From positions 182,440 through 246,439 of the forward strand of contig ML977003.1 of the NCBI GenBank assembly GCA_010015675.1: a stretch of 64,000 bases of DNA, in the 5' to 3' direction. The notes beneath the pieces are model-generated. The model worked only from the letters and a program-made list of their open reading frames with translations. It made no database searches and was not told where the DNA came from. This document shows positions 1 through 10,617 of this stretch, piece after piece. The position numbers and the translations under genes are program-made. Positions within the stretch are counted from its first letter, which is position 1, and every line of letters starts with the position of its first letter. The stretch is from Byssothecium circinans. Taxonomy: Eukaryota > Ascomycota > Dothideomycetes > Pleosporales > Massarinaceae.

Positions 1-88
1 AGCGGCTCTCGAATTGAGTTGAGTTGAGTTGATAAACTCAATCAACTCAATCAAGTAATTGGGTTCGAGTTGATTGTTGACAAGTCTA
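1..88. mobile_element. Right end of a hAT-like element (cut by window edge)
   Basis: The first 88 bases are built of short GATTGA/GAGTTGA-like runs and end in TTGATTGTTGACAAGTCTA. This closely matches the right terminus of the complete hAT element at 11382-14577, which ends TTGATTGTTCCCAAGTCTG. I read it as the terminal part of a related element whose body lies outside the window. The 8 bases after it (89-96) would be one target-site copy; the partner is not visible. Confidence 0.55.
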
Positions 89-389
89 ATTGTGATTACC
101 TTGTGCGATGTTTGAGAGTGCCAATCTAGGAAAACAAAGTCGATGTTCGAGGTCTCGATTGAAAACCTCAAGGTCTAGGCGTACTGCGTCTACTGCTTAT
201 AAACACGATAGGACACTTGCTATTCGCCCGTCAACATGATCAGCACAAGTAGCCTCATCTAATCTAGCCCCTTGGCATTGACTTTGTATTTTATCCAGGG
301 CGAAGCCCGACTGACTATAGTCTTGCTTCTTAGAGCGAGTACGGTCATATCACCAACAATCATCTATACACCATTTACCAACACCCGCG
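89..389. other. Intergenic, no gene seen
   Basis: About 300 bases between the transposon end and the ACC-synthase-like pseudogene. I see no coding frame. It would be the upstream region of that gene. Confidence 0.5.
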
Positions 390-2107
390 ATGAGCACTCC
401 AGTTTCTCAGAGACGCATGGATTTCGGCCTTTCACAGCGAGCTGCACATAATTCCGTCCAAGTCTCACCATGGGATGCCGTAGAGAGACTGATGGGCAAC
501 CTCTGGGCGACTGATAAACCTGATGCCTTGCAGGCTTGATTTTCAACGTGTCCCTGTTCCAGCTCGTGTGCTGGACACCTTATGCTAAAGTTTCGAAGGG
601 TCTTTCTCGGTGTAGCTGAAAACACCCTCCTGCACCAACAAGTAGCCGCGCGTGGCAATCAGAACGTAAGATCAGGCTAGGCCCTGAATGGTAAATCTCC
701 GATCAATCATGCAGGCCGCTGCCAATACCAACGACCATCTGAGCTATGGAGTGGGCCCACGGGCATCGCCGCGTCTGAAGAAGGCCCTAGTCCCATTCTT
801 CAACTCGGAATTCCGGCCTTCCGAGCCTGTATTGCAAGAGGAGCTACTTGTTCTACCTGGAGTGGCAGCTGTAGTCGATGCCTTGACGTGGGCAATCTGC
901 AATGAAGGTGAAGGGATCATTACTCCTGCTCCTTTCTACACAGGGTTTAAGCCTATGAGCGCTTTAAGAGCGGGCGGAGTGCTCATCCCTGCACCTTTCA
1001 AGAGCGTTGAGGGTTACCGTGGCCTGGATGATGTCTTTGATCCCGATATGAATAGGACAGCATTGGAAAAGACTCTCCTCCAGGCTACTCAAGACGGCGT
1101 AACAGTGTGGGGCTGTGCTGATATCCAAGTATGACTCCCAAAACCGTGAATTCTCGATTGCTGTTTAAACTTACGGTATTATAGTCCTTATAATCCACTG
1201 GGAAGATGTTATATGAGTTTCGACTTTTGGACATAAGTTGCATGTACTAATGTTTCAAAGCCTGCAGAGACGGTCAGAGAGATCGCACGTTTCTGTGGTC
1301 GCAATAATTTGCACCTGATCAGCGACGAGATCTTCGCGTTGTCGGTCTACCATAACGCACGGGCCACAAATGTAACACCATTCGTGTCGGTATTAGGAGC
1401 AGGTCTTGATGAGTGCGTCAACAGTCACTTGGTGCATGTAATGTACGGGATGGGTAAGGACTTTTGCGCCACGGGGTTTCGACTGGACGTGCTACACTCC
1501 ACGAATGAAGGCCTCATAGCCGCAGTGTCTAGCATAAGGTATGTTGGATTCTGTTATGCTCAAATATAGTTAGACTGAAGTGACATGTACATCTACAGTG
1601 TTTTTGGATGGGTCCCTTATGTTGTCCAAGACGTATGGGCAGATATGCTTGAAGACGAACAATTCCTGGACGACTTCAAACTCAAGAATCGCAAAGTGCT
1701 GTCAAAACACTTTACAATCCTAAGATCGTTTCTGGACCAACATAACATTCCGTACTATTCTAATGTGTGAGTATATCCTATAAATATGTACACGTGTGTA
1801 GCGCTCAACTGCTATATGTAGGTATGCCGGTGTTTTCGTCTGGGTGGACCTGCGTCGCTATCTTCATGGAAATTCGGCACCAGAACCAGCGACTTCCGCG
1901 GTCGATGTGAACCACGATCAGGGAGTGAAGCTTTTCAACCGCTTTCTCAGGGCGGGTGTTGTTGTTTCTCAGGGAAGCAGTTTCGGTACTGAAGAACTAG
2001 GTTGGTATCGCATTAGCTTCGCCGTGGAAGAGCAGGCTTTGAATGTGGGGCTTCAACGATTGGGGGCGTGCCTGAAATCCATTGAAAATGACGGCTGGGA
2101 GAATTGA
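390..2107 (+). pseudogene. ACC-synthase-like PLP aminotransferase, broken
   Basis: A fold-type I PLP enzyme of the 1-aminocyclopropane-1-carboxylate synthase / class I-II aminotransferase family. Recognisable pieces in order are GVAENTLLHQQV, YGVGPRASPRLKKAL, ITPAPFYTGF, NPYNPLGRCY, LHLISDEIFALSVY, the PLP-lysine stretch MYGMGKDFCATGFRL (K kept; the usual Ser before it is Gly), and a C-terminal domain ending KSIENDGWEN. Introns fit at 666-714, 1129-1184, 1539-1598 and 1767-1821. Three lesions are visible. An in-frame TGA lies at 537-539. One extra G in the GGGG run near 1107-1114 shifts frame just before the NPYNPLGRCY block. The donor of the intron at 1213-1260 reads AT instead of GT. Several independent breaks argue for a dead gene. 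In fungi such enzymes act on SAM or related amino acids; the substrate here is unknown. Confidence 0.8.
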
Positions 2108-2553
2108 AAGCTGCAGGAGTCCGTGAATCATGATGATAGATAGCCATTGGAACCTTGCTGGATCTTGAATTCTTTGAAATTTTGGGTTTTCATACTCACG
2201 TGTATGATGGGGAACAAGTACCACTTTCTATATCCCGGCACGGCTATTACACCAACTGGGTGGGACACCGCCACACCTTAGGTCAAAGTGCTCTAAGTAC
2301 TCTAGGCGCCCTAAGTACCTTTAAGTAAGCTGGAGTTGCGGCCATCGCGAGTGGATGGAGGGCCGAGGGCCAAGTTTGTAGCGGTTATTACTAATAGCTA
2401 CTAGCTTCACACGAGTTTAGTCACGTGGTCAGTTAGGTCGCACACAGCGTATAAATTTAAGCTTTTACCTATCTTCCTTCTTCCTTCTTTATCTACACCT
2501 TGTATACTCTTATTATAGCTTCTCTTATTAATATAAAGAATCCTTTAGTTATA
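2108..2553. other. Intergenic, becomes AT-rich
   Basis: No gene recognised. From about 2380 the composition turns AT-rich with CTAGCTA-like words, as in the transposon relics that follow. This flank may itself be an old element into which the Fot1-like copy jumped; no terminal repeat pair was found. Confidence 0.4.
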
Positions 2554-4413
2554 ACGTATTCCACCATCGAACCGCCTACACCATCGAACCGCTCACGATT
2601 CCTTGGCAACACCAACTCCATCTTCAACGCGAAAATGCCTCAACAACAAAGGTCTGAACGACTGCAACACGAAGGCAGACTACAGCTTGCCCTTGACGCA
2701 TATAATAGAGGCCAATTTGAAAGCTATCGAAGCGCTGCTGCAGCCTTTAACGTCAAGCCTCGTGTCCTTACTAAACGCGCCAGAGGAATACCTTTTCGAC
2801 TAGAAACAGTACTGAACCGTTCAAAACTGTCCCCGACTAAGCAGGAGACACTTATCCGATACATCCTCAACCTCGATTCGCGAGGATTCGCGCCTACGTT
2901 GGGCGAAGTATCAGATATGGCGAATAAACTGTTGCGCGAGCGGGGTGGTAAGAACGTGGGCATTAACTAGGCAGCACGGTTTATAAACCGTTTAGAACAG
3001 TTATGAATAGTTTAGAACCATTTAAAGAACTATTAGAGGGCAAAACAGGAAGATCCTAAAGTAGTTAGCGCGTGGTTTAAGCTTATACGAGATACTAAAG
3101 CGAAGTACGGCGTACACGATAATGATATATACAACTTTAATAAAACTAGCTTTTAGATAGGTGTTATTAGCTCTATAAAAGTGGTTACTAGCTTAGAGAA
3201 GCGAGCAAGGCCTACAACGGTTCAGCCAGGCGATAAAGAGTGGGTGATAGATATCTAGAGTATATGTTTAAATAGTACATTTACCTTACTATTTATTATA
3301 TATAAAAGACGCGTCTACATCTCTTCATGGTACTAGGAAGCCAATATACTACGCAATTAAAAGCTCTTAGTCTTAGAGAATAGATAGACAACTAATAAGC
3401 TTAGTCTTGCGTAGTTAAAGCACTTTAACGCGCATATAAAGGTGAGAACTGTTGGCGTCTATTAGTTGCTAATTTTAGATGGCCATGAAAGCCACATAAA
3501 TCAAGATTTTAAGGATTATTGTTAAGATAATAAGATCCTTACGCTCTATATGCTACCGTACTCGTTACATATCCTCTAGCCACTCAATGTAGTGTTATTC
3601 TCGCCGCTTAAGCGCAAGTACTCTAAGATTATTCAGGGCTTAGCGCAACAGCGCGTTTTTTACATTAATAAGGAAGCGTTCCTACTAGTCTTTAAAAACG
3701 CGTTTTTAAGCGTATTTACGGTTTAGAACTATTGAAAGGCCTTTAAGGCAATAGGGCTAGTCCCTCTAAACGCGCAGGTGGTGCTTAATCGCCTTAATAT
3801 GCGTATGCGCACCCCGCTAGGACCCCTACTACTAGAGACGCTATAGCTATTAAGGACTCTAAGTAATACACGCGAATTTGGCTTTTAGTTAAAGTTTGTA
3901 TGTAATTCTATTACTCAATCACCACGGACAGCGCAGGGTAGGCTTTCATAGCTTATTAAAGGTGCTAAGTTAGTGCTGCATAGTACTACGCTTATAAAGT
4001 CGCGCATTAAAGACCTTAAAAAGCAACTTAAGATAATAACTAAGCGTAAAACACGCAAGCGTAAGTATATTTAGAAGGGTGGTACTATAGAGTATAGTCC
4101 TACAGCAGACTAGAATAGTTCTAAACCGTTAGGAACGGTTTAGAACCGTAAAAGGGCGAGGGTGGAGGGTGAAGGCGAGGTGCGACAACCGCGACAACTA
4201 GGTGTTTGGCGCTGTAGCAACTGCGGTAAGACTAGGCATAACGCGAGAACTTGTCAAGCTAATAAAGAGGGTTCTTCTAAGCTAGAGGCTAGTACTTAGT
4301 ATATATTTTCAGATAGCGATGCAGACGATAATGATGATGCAGTTGAGTGAGTTAGTGTTGCTAAGGAATCGTAAGCGGTTTGATGGTGTAGGCGGTTTAA
4401 TAGTAGAATACGT
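2554..4413 (+). mobile_element. Fot1/pogo-like DNA transposon, RIP-damaged
   Basis: The 1,860-bp element has inverted ends of about 65 bp. The left end starts ACGTATTCCACCATCGAACC, and the right end (about 4349-4413) is its reverse complement with a few C-to-T changes. Both ends abut TA (2552-2553 and 4414-4415), the target site of Tc1/mariner-pogo elements. The left end contains CACCATCGAACCGC twice in tandem. The interior codes for a DDE_1 transposase (separate entry). High AT content and CAG/TGG-to-TAG changes are typical of RIP. The size fits Fot1-type elements. Confidence 0.9.
2634..4350 (+). pseudogene. DDE_1 (CENP-B/pogo type) transposase, dead
   Basis: The reading starts MPQQQRSERLQHEGRLQLAL, an HTH_psq-like DNA-binding N-terminus that is open to the TAG at 2968. 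Beyond it, pieces of the catalytic domain are readable across stops: KAKYGVHDNDIYNFNKTSF (the family has DET where this copy reads NKT), TVQPGDKEWV, then LDGHESH near 3475 with the second catalytic Asp. Near the C-terminus CSNCGKTRHNARTC (about 4212-4253) is a CCHC zinc knuckle, common in fungal pogo transposases. Many TAG/TAA codons interrupt the frame, so no active enzyme can be made. Confidence 0.85.
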
Positions 4414-4415
4414 TA

Positions 4416-5424
4416 CTTATTTCTTATCTTAAGTATAGCTACTTTATAAATATCTAGCCCCTTCTTTTAGTAATAAAAAAAGAACTTCTAGATTTTAAGT
4501 AAAAGCTTTATAATATATCCTATAAATCTAATAGTAATATTAAGCTACTTAGGTAGATAGACTTAGTTATTACTAAGTTCTTTAAGAGTAAAGATTCTTA
4601 CTACTACTATATAATATATTACTAATCTACTAAATAGCTATACCTAAGGAGACTATATTTATTAAATATAAAAAAGAGTAGATTAAGAAGCTAGTTACTA
4701 GTATCTATAATTTACTTATACTACTATTTCTTCTTAGCTTCTATAAGTAGGTCTACCTTAATAACTTTATAGCTTTTTTTAAAATAAGCCTTAAATTAAC
4801 CCTTCCTAATTAACTAAAGGTACTGCTTATAGCTAGAGGAAGGAATACCTATAGCTAGGAAATAGTAGAACTAGACCTAAAATTAGTATTAGAATACTAC
4901 TATATTATAGGTTACTTAGTTTATTAGGCGGCGCTATATAAGGAGTGCTAAAGTAGCTTGAATATATCTTAGTTCTTAAAATAACTTACTCTTTAAAATA
5001 ACTTATACGCGGGTTATATATAAGGCGCGAGCACCCCTTTAAGTAAGGTTAAAATGTTTATAAATAAGTGCTTTATATTTTTATATTAGAATTATTTAGA
5101 ATTAACGTATATTAATAAAGTATTTTTGCGTTAAAGATAGTAATCATGCTGCTAAGGAATTTAAGGTAATTAGTAGTGTAATGTAAGGATACGCCTATAG
5201 TCATGTAATTAGCCTAAGCTATTAGTTTTTGCCTAAGCTGCTCTTAATCATTATTATTATAAACCTACTATAGAATACTATTAGTTTTTAGTCCTTCTTA
5301 GTGCGAGATAGTACTAAACTATTCCTTTACTTATTTATTTATATAGCAATCTAGAGCTTTCTTTATCCTATTAACATTCTTCTAATTGCGGGTCAGAGTC
5401 CTATACCCTCCTGATACATATCAG
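4416..5424. other. AT-rich relic DNA between two transposon ends
   Basis: About 1 kb of very AT-rich sequence dense in CTAGTA, TTAGTAATA and TATAG words and free of long reading frames. It looks like heavily RIP-mutated repeat DNA. I cannot assign a family. Confidence 0.5.
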
Positions 5425-5453
5425 TAGGTTAGGCGGTTCGGTGGTGCTTACGT
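5425..5453 (-). repeat. Second Fot1-like right terminal repeat
   Basis: The bases here read AGGTTAGGCGGTTCGGTGGT followed by GCTTACGT, then TA at 5454-5455. On the other strand this begins ACGTAAGCACCACCGAACCG, close to the left end of the element at 2554. It is therefore the right end of another member of the same family, without a visible matching left end. Confidence 0.6.
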
Positions 5454-5693
5454 TAATAAAAGAACCCCTAAAGTAGGGATTTTGGACCACAGTGATCATG
5501 AGGTCACGTGAACAAGATTCGGTTGGGGATTTACTCCACCTATATCTAAGACTAGTCATGCACGGCACAGCTTCAATAAATATAAGCTTACTTGCCAACC
5601 TTTTCATTTACCTGTCGTCTCTGCTCTCGCCACACAATATCCAACCATCATTCTCCTCATCACCAGCAGACTTCTCCTCCTACCTGCGCAGCC

Positions 5694-7420
5694 ATGGCCT
5701 CTCAAACCCTTAATTCATTCGGCTTCATGTCCATGGAGTCGATGGGTTTCTTCCAATCGATGCAGACTACTTCGCCTGCTGCTGCTGGTTGTTACTGTTT
5801 TCCTGGCGATGCCTGCTGGCCCTCAACAGCAGCATTCAGTGACTTCAACCACACTGTCGGTGGCCAACTGATTGCCACCACACCAATCGCATCGGTATGC
5901 CACGATGGTGATGGACCTTTCGGGTCCTATGATGCCGAAAAATGCGCGCAGCTCCAGTCAGAGTGGTTTCTACCGCAGACGCATCTGCCTTCTTCCTCGT
6001 CGGCCATGGCCATGCTTTTCACGAACAACAGCTGCAACCCATTCCTCCCTCCGCAGACACCGTGTACGCTAGGCAATTCCGTGAGCTACGCTGTCAAGGT
6101 TCGGACCGTTGCCGATGCACAAAAGACACTTACATTTGCACAAGATCACAATATCCGTCTGGTGATACGCAACACCGGACACGACTACAACGGTAAATCC
6201 ACTGGCGCAGGAGCTCTTTCCATCTGGACCCAGGATCTCAACTCAATTGAGTTGCTGGACTCGCGCAACTGGACGGAATACGAAGGACGGGCACTGAAGC
6301 TCGGTGCAGGCGTACAAGTATACGATGCTTATCAGTTCGCTGATGTCCAAGGTATCTTGGTGGGCGGTAACTGCCCCACTATTGGTATTGCAGGCGGACT
6401 GGCCCAAGGTGGTGGACGCGGCCCACTCGCAACCGCATTTGGCCTCGTTGCTGATCAAGTGCTGGAATGGGAAGTGCTTACTTCATCGGGTGAATTACTT
6501 ACCGCTTCTCCAATCGAAAATCAAGACATGTACTGGGCACTCTTTGGTGGAGGTGGCTCCACGTATGGAGTCGTCATGTCTGTGACTATGAAGCTGCATG
6601 CACCGGTATTCGTGTCATCGACAAAACTGATCTTCGCCACACCGAGCAACGGACCCGGCATTGAGAACTACTGGGGAGCTGTCAAGACCTTCACGAAGTT
6701 GCTCCCTGCATTCGTTGACGCGGGTTTGGAGGTTACCTTCACTGTGGCTCCAGGTGCCTTCATTGTATCCCCGCAACTGGAGTAAACATGACCAAGCAAG
6801 CCCTGGATGATCTTTTCCAACCAATACTCACGCAGCTCACCAACGACGGAATCCAGTATCAGTATCAGTCGCAACAATTTCCATCCTTCCTTCAGAGTTA
6901 CCAAGCAATGAACCTCCCTGGCGCCAACGTATCTGACTCTATTCTCGGTGGGCGCTTACTGCCACGTTCCGTCGTCGAAGATAACATTGACCAATACATG
7001 GAAGCTGTTCGTTATATCATTGACGCAAGCTACATTTTCGTCGGCTTAGTCCTCGATGTATCCCAAACCCCCGCCTCTAAAGTCGCCGTCAACCCCTATT
7101 GGCGAAAGACGCTCATCTCCTCTGTTCTCGGAACCTACTACGACTATCAGAACTACACCGCAAATCTGGAGAATCAAAAATACATGACGAATACGCTGAT
7201 CCCCAAGCTTTCTGCCTTGACTGGGGACCCGCCCGCAGCCTCTTTGAACGAGGCCGATTTTCTGGAGCCGAACTGGCAGAGTGTCTTGTATGGCCAGAAC
7301 TATGAAAGGCTGGATCGTATAAAGCGCAGGTACGACCCAAAGGATACGTTCTATGCTCTCGGTGCCGTTGGCAGTGATCGCTGGACGCAGAAAGGGGATG
7401 GTCGACTATGCAAGGCTTAA
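5694..7420 (+). pseudogene. Berberine-bridge-type FAD oxidase 1, one-base frameshift
   Basis: An FAD-linked oxidase of the BBE / 6-hydroxynicotine-oxidase family (PCMH FAD-binding fold plus C-terminal BBE segment). The N-terminus carries a Cys-rich CYCFPGDACWPS block. Both flavin-linking residues are present: His163 in RNTGHDYNGKS and Cys227 in GGNCPTIGIAGG, so double covalent attachment is expected. The C-terminus has NWQSVLYGQNYERL and KRRYDPKDTFYALG. The frame breaks at about 6773, where one missing base in a C/G run separates codons 1-364 from the remainder; allowing for it gives about 575 residues, the usual family length. The lesion is single, so an assembly error is possible. The start at 5694 (ATGGCC) lacks a signal peptide, unlike the paralogue at 44824. 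Family members oxidise alcohols, amines or terpenoid intermediates in many fungal clusters; the substrate is unknown. Confidence 0.85.
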
Positions 7421-7441
7421 CATGCATGTCTGCAACAGGGA

Positions 7442-7753
7442 AGTGAGTCTAAGCTACCTGGCTTGCAGCTGTCATCTGTCAGTCCCGAGTCTGTGTGGGT
7501 ATACTCTTGATTGCTGAGTGGATTATTGGATGACTGCGTGAGGGGACTTCTGTCTTGGTTGTTAGATTTTTGTGATAATGTAACGTTCTTTACTTTGATG
7601 CGAGTCTAAGTTAGCTGCTTACAGCTGTCGGCTGTCAGGCCTGAGCTGGTGTGGGTATCTCTTAAGTGTTGGGTGGATTATTGGATGACCGCATGAGGGG
7701 ACTTCCGTCTTGGTTGTCTGTGTGTGATGGTGTAACGTACTTTACTTTGAAGC
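7442..7753. repeat. Diverged tandem duplication, about 160 bp x 2
   Basis: Two adjacent copies, about 7442-7602 and 7604-7753. Each runs from GAGTCTAAG through AGCTGTC, TGTGTGGGTAT or its variant, TGGATTATTGGATGAC, GAGGGGACTTC, GTCTTGGTTGT, to ACTTTGA. They differ by substitutions and small gaps. They lie just after the FAD oxidase stop codon, so one copy was probably its 3' untranslated region. Confidence 0.8.
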
Positions 7754-8022
7754 GAGCCGCCAAGTCATGATAATATTATGTCTCAAAGTTTCCATACGTG
7801 CGTTGCCCTCGGAGGAAACACCAGTTTGAGACTCCTTGGAACATATGTGCAGATTGACTGCACCGCTGGGAGTTGTCTCGGAATTCATATTTGCGGTGGC
7901 CGGTGAGGCTTACCAGACGCACTGGAAGTCTGGAACGGCCCGAGCCACGGGCTGCCCATATCCAGTTACTGTATTACGGCCCATAAAATGACGCTTCCAG
8001 GTACAATCTGAATAGCTTCAAT
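7754..8022. other. Intergenic, no gene seen
   Basis: Short stretch upstream of the P450 relic. No coding frame is recognised. Confidence 0.5.
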
Positions 8023-9438
8023 ATGGCGGAATTCCCAATGCCTTTGGCTATCGTACCACTTGTGTTGGGCATATGCATGCATCTTTTCGTTTTTATACGT
8101 GGAGAATGGCATCTGCACGTTCCACACATTTTGTTTAGCCACACTGTTGGCTTCTCCATCCTCCTTGCCATCTTCTCCCGCGACAATGGCTGGCTTTCCA
8201 GTGTCTCCACATTATCACTTCTCGCAGCATGCTACCTCCTCGGTCTGTTCACCAGCATCACCATCTAGCGCCTATAGTTCCACAGACTGCGAAAATTTCC
8301 CGGACCAAGAATCGCCGCTGCCACCAAACTCTGGCACTTATGGAAGAGCCGGGACTCGAGGAATTTTCTTGCTATGCAGAGAATATATGAGCAGTACGGC
8401 GAACTCACCAGAACGGGGCCAAATGAGATAACAATTTGCCGCCCCGATGCGCTTGAACTACTGGACGGGCCGAAGAACAACAACACAAGAGACGTATGGT
8501 ACGACATATTGCATCCGCGGAGAGCTTTAGTCTTTTCACGGCAGCCTGATGAGATCAGGGCTTTGCGTCAGTCGTGGAGTAAGGCCGTATCGAGTAAATG
8601 TACACTCACAGGTCTGAAAGAGTACTCACCACGCATTGTCAAGCTCAGTGACGATCTTGTCAATTGCATTACCTCGTACAACGGCGAGCCTGTCAAAATG
8701 AACGACGTCATGTCCTGGTTTTCGTTCGACGCCATGGGTGAAATGACCTTCGGAGAAGACTTTGGCATGATGAGAGACAAGAAGATAAAGAAACAGCTAG
8801 CACATCAGCGCGAAGCTCTGGCATTACTGGAGCCTTTTAACGATGCTACCTGGCTAGCTCATGCTGGTTTCTCGCTGTTTCCGTTCCTGCCTGTGGCCAA
8901 GAATTGGTAGGCTGCAGTCCACTTCTGTGAGACTCAGATAAAGCGACAAATGTGGGTAAGAAATAATAACACGAGTGAAGGAGTACATGCTAAGAAGGGC
9001 TGCAGAGTAACTCCAACAAACTGGACTTGTCAACGTTCTTCATCGACGAATACCATAACCACTGCCGAAACGCACAGTGCATCCTACCGTCGCAATGTCC
9101 TCATGGGCAACAGCATTTCTGCCATGGTCGCAGGTAGTGACACCACGCGTGCCGCCCTGATAGGTATTTGGTACTACATGTGCCACCACCCCGAACACAT
9201 GGAGAAGATATACAACGAAGTGCACGGGATAAACGTTGACGATGTCTCGCGCCTCGTGCTCCTCCCGCACCTCGACGCTGTTCTCAAAGAAGCCTTACGC
9301 CTTGCTCCTCCGGCAACGACGGGAGGCTCACGAATCGTCGGACCCGCAAGACTTCAGGTCAACGATCAGTTCATTCCGGGAGGTACAAAAATTAGTGCGC
9401 CAAAATATGTTATACATCGTCGTAAGTGCAGCGTTTCA
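8023..9438 (+). pseudogene. Cytochrome P450 lacking its haem-binding end
   Basis: It begins with a hydrophobic, membrane-anchor-rich N-terminus (MAEFPMPLAIVPLVLGICMH; several hydrophobic segments to residue 80). In the same frame, after two TAG codons, it continues into LRKFPGPRIAAATKLWHLW, DVWYDILHPRRALVF, MSWFSFDAMGEMTFGEDFGM, then the I-helix VAGSDTTRAAL and K-helix KEALRLAP (ExxR kept). A third TAG follows KNW at about 8908. The reading stops after PGGTKISAPKYVIHRR, so the PERF region and the Cys haem loop are gone, and the exon before the I-helix is out of frame. The style resembles fungal P450s annotated as tryprostatin-B-6-hydroxylase-like, but no function should be inferred. Confidence 0.85.
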
Positions 9439-9979
9439 TGAGTAGATAGCGCATACAGGGCCCGACAGTGTGATAGGGGCCGCGAGAGACCATCTTACAA
9501 GCTCATCTCTAATGATGAGAGGCGCTATGCTGTGACTACGCACCCGATCCCCTGCCTAGTCTTCCATGTCCTGCACATGCATTGTCATCAATATGACTCC
9601 ACTGCAGAGCCAAATCCAAGAACTTCCGGACTCCGAGACCCTTGGCAAATACGCGCCGTGCCCCCTAATGGCGACCTTCGGAGAGCTCCAGTTGAAAACG
9701 CCGAATGCTAGCGAAATTATGGCATTGCGCAGGATCCAGCTGTCATCGCTGACTTTGAGGTTGTTGTACACCCAGCATCTAACTATAATGCAGACCGTCT
9801 CGGCTCCAGTGCTCAAACAGTAGTGGTTGAAAGCGAGGACCACAGGTATCGTGATTTGCATGGCTTTTCAAACCTCAGAACGGGTCATTCGGCCGCTGGG
9901 TATAGGTCTCCATATGTGGAGGAAAATCGAGCTCAGGAGAGAATTCAGGAGAGCGAAGCTCTAGTATATTGGGGTGAGA
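9439..9979. other. Unassigned stretch after P450 break
   Basis: This is where the P450 C-terminus should be, but no haem motif is found in any frame. A plus-strand frame at about 9630-9905 is open apart from one TAG and includes AQTVVVESEDHRYRDLHGF; I do not recognise it. It may be another gene remnant. Confidence 0.35.
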
Positions 9980-10342
9980 TTAGATGAGACTATATACACA
10001 GAGCCGGGAGAACAATCCTCTAATCACCTGATGAGCCATCATATATCCACCGCGACACCATGGCTTGTTGAGTTTGTCTTCATGGACAGATTCCCATAGC
10101 CTTTGATTGGCGAGATCAAATATCAGTAGAGTGGACCAGTTGAACAGGATAACGAGGAACACAATCTCAGAATTCGACAACGGGGAAGATGTGACATATG
10201 GTGGGCCTGCGAGCGCGCAGGAAACGCCGAGGATGGTGTTGGGAAAGATGAAAGCAGCAAAGTGATCCTGCGTGAAGAGCCATAGGTTCTGCATAGCCTT
10301 CACAAATGCTAGCAGAGGTGCGTAGACCGACGAGACGGCCAT
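9980..10342 (-). pseudogene. UbiA-type membrane prenyltransferase / terpene cyclase stump
   Basis: The 120-residue reading starts MAVSSVYAPLLAFVKAMQNL and has two hydrophobic segments. It carries the signature LLIFDLANQR followed by ESVHEDKLNKPW. The NQR...ED pair is the first Asp-rich, Mg-diphosphate-binding motif of fungal UbiA-like proteins such as the integral-membrane terpene cyclase of the fumagillin pathway. After NKPW the family normally continues into PLP..R(I/L)TP and several more helices. Here the sequence degenerates and stops after about 20 more residues. Full-length proteins have around 300 residues, so this is a truncated copy. Neighbouring P450, FAD oxidase and SDR relics fit a dismantled terpenoid-type cluster, which is inference. 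Whether it was a prenyltransferase or a cyclase cannot be told. Confidence 0.65.
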
Positions 10343-10617
10343 GGTGGTGAGGATGCAGAGAACTGACTACTGTCATGAACGTTCATATAGTCCTCCAGGA
10401 CTATTGCAATGCTACCTTATCGGCCCCCCATCTTGTGAGTCTAGACGCATAGTCGAGTTATCGATCAAGTTTATCACCACTTTCACGTTCCATGTGAGGT
10501 AGCCATCACTTGCATGAGACGTAAAATCCAATAGAATTCCGGGTTCGAGACCCCCAAGCCGAGCAAACGGGCTACATACAGAGTCCACTCTGCCATTCTG
10601 CGCCGTGCATAAGTCCA
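10343..10617. other. Intergenic between UbiA stump and SDR
   Basis: No coding frame recognised. The UbiA stump and the SDR both read on the minus strand, so this would hold the UbiA promoter. Confidence 0.4.

Noticed and set aside
8023..9438. TAG codons of the P450 read as Tyr (recoding)
   Set aside because: Intact genes in the window end normally at TAG, and this P450 has lost its haem loop anyway, so decay is simpler.
10535..10580. GGGTTCGAGACCCCC resembling a tRNA T arm
   Set aside because: No anticodon stem, D arm or acceptor pairing around it.
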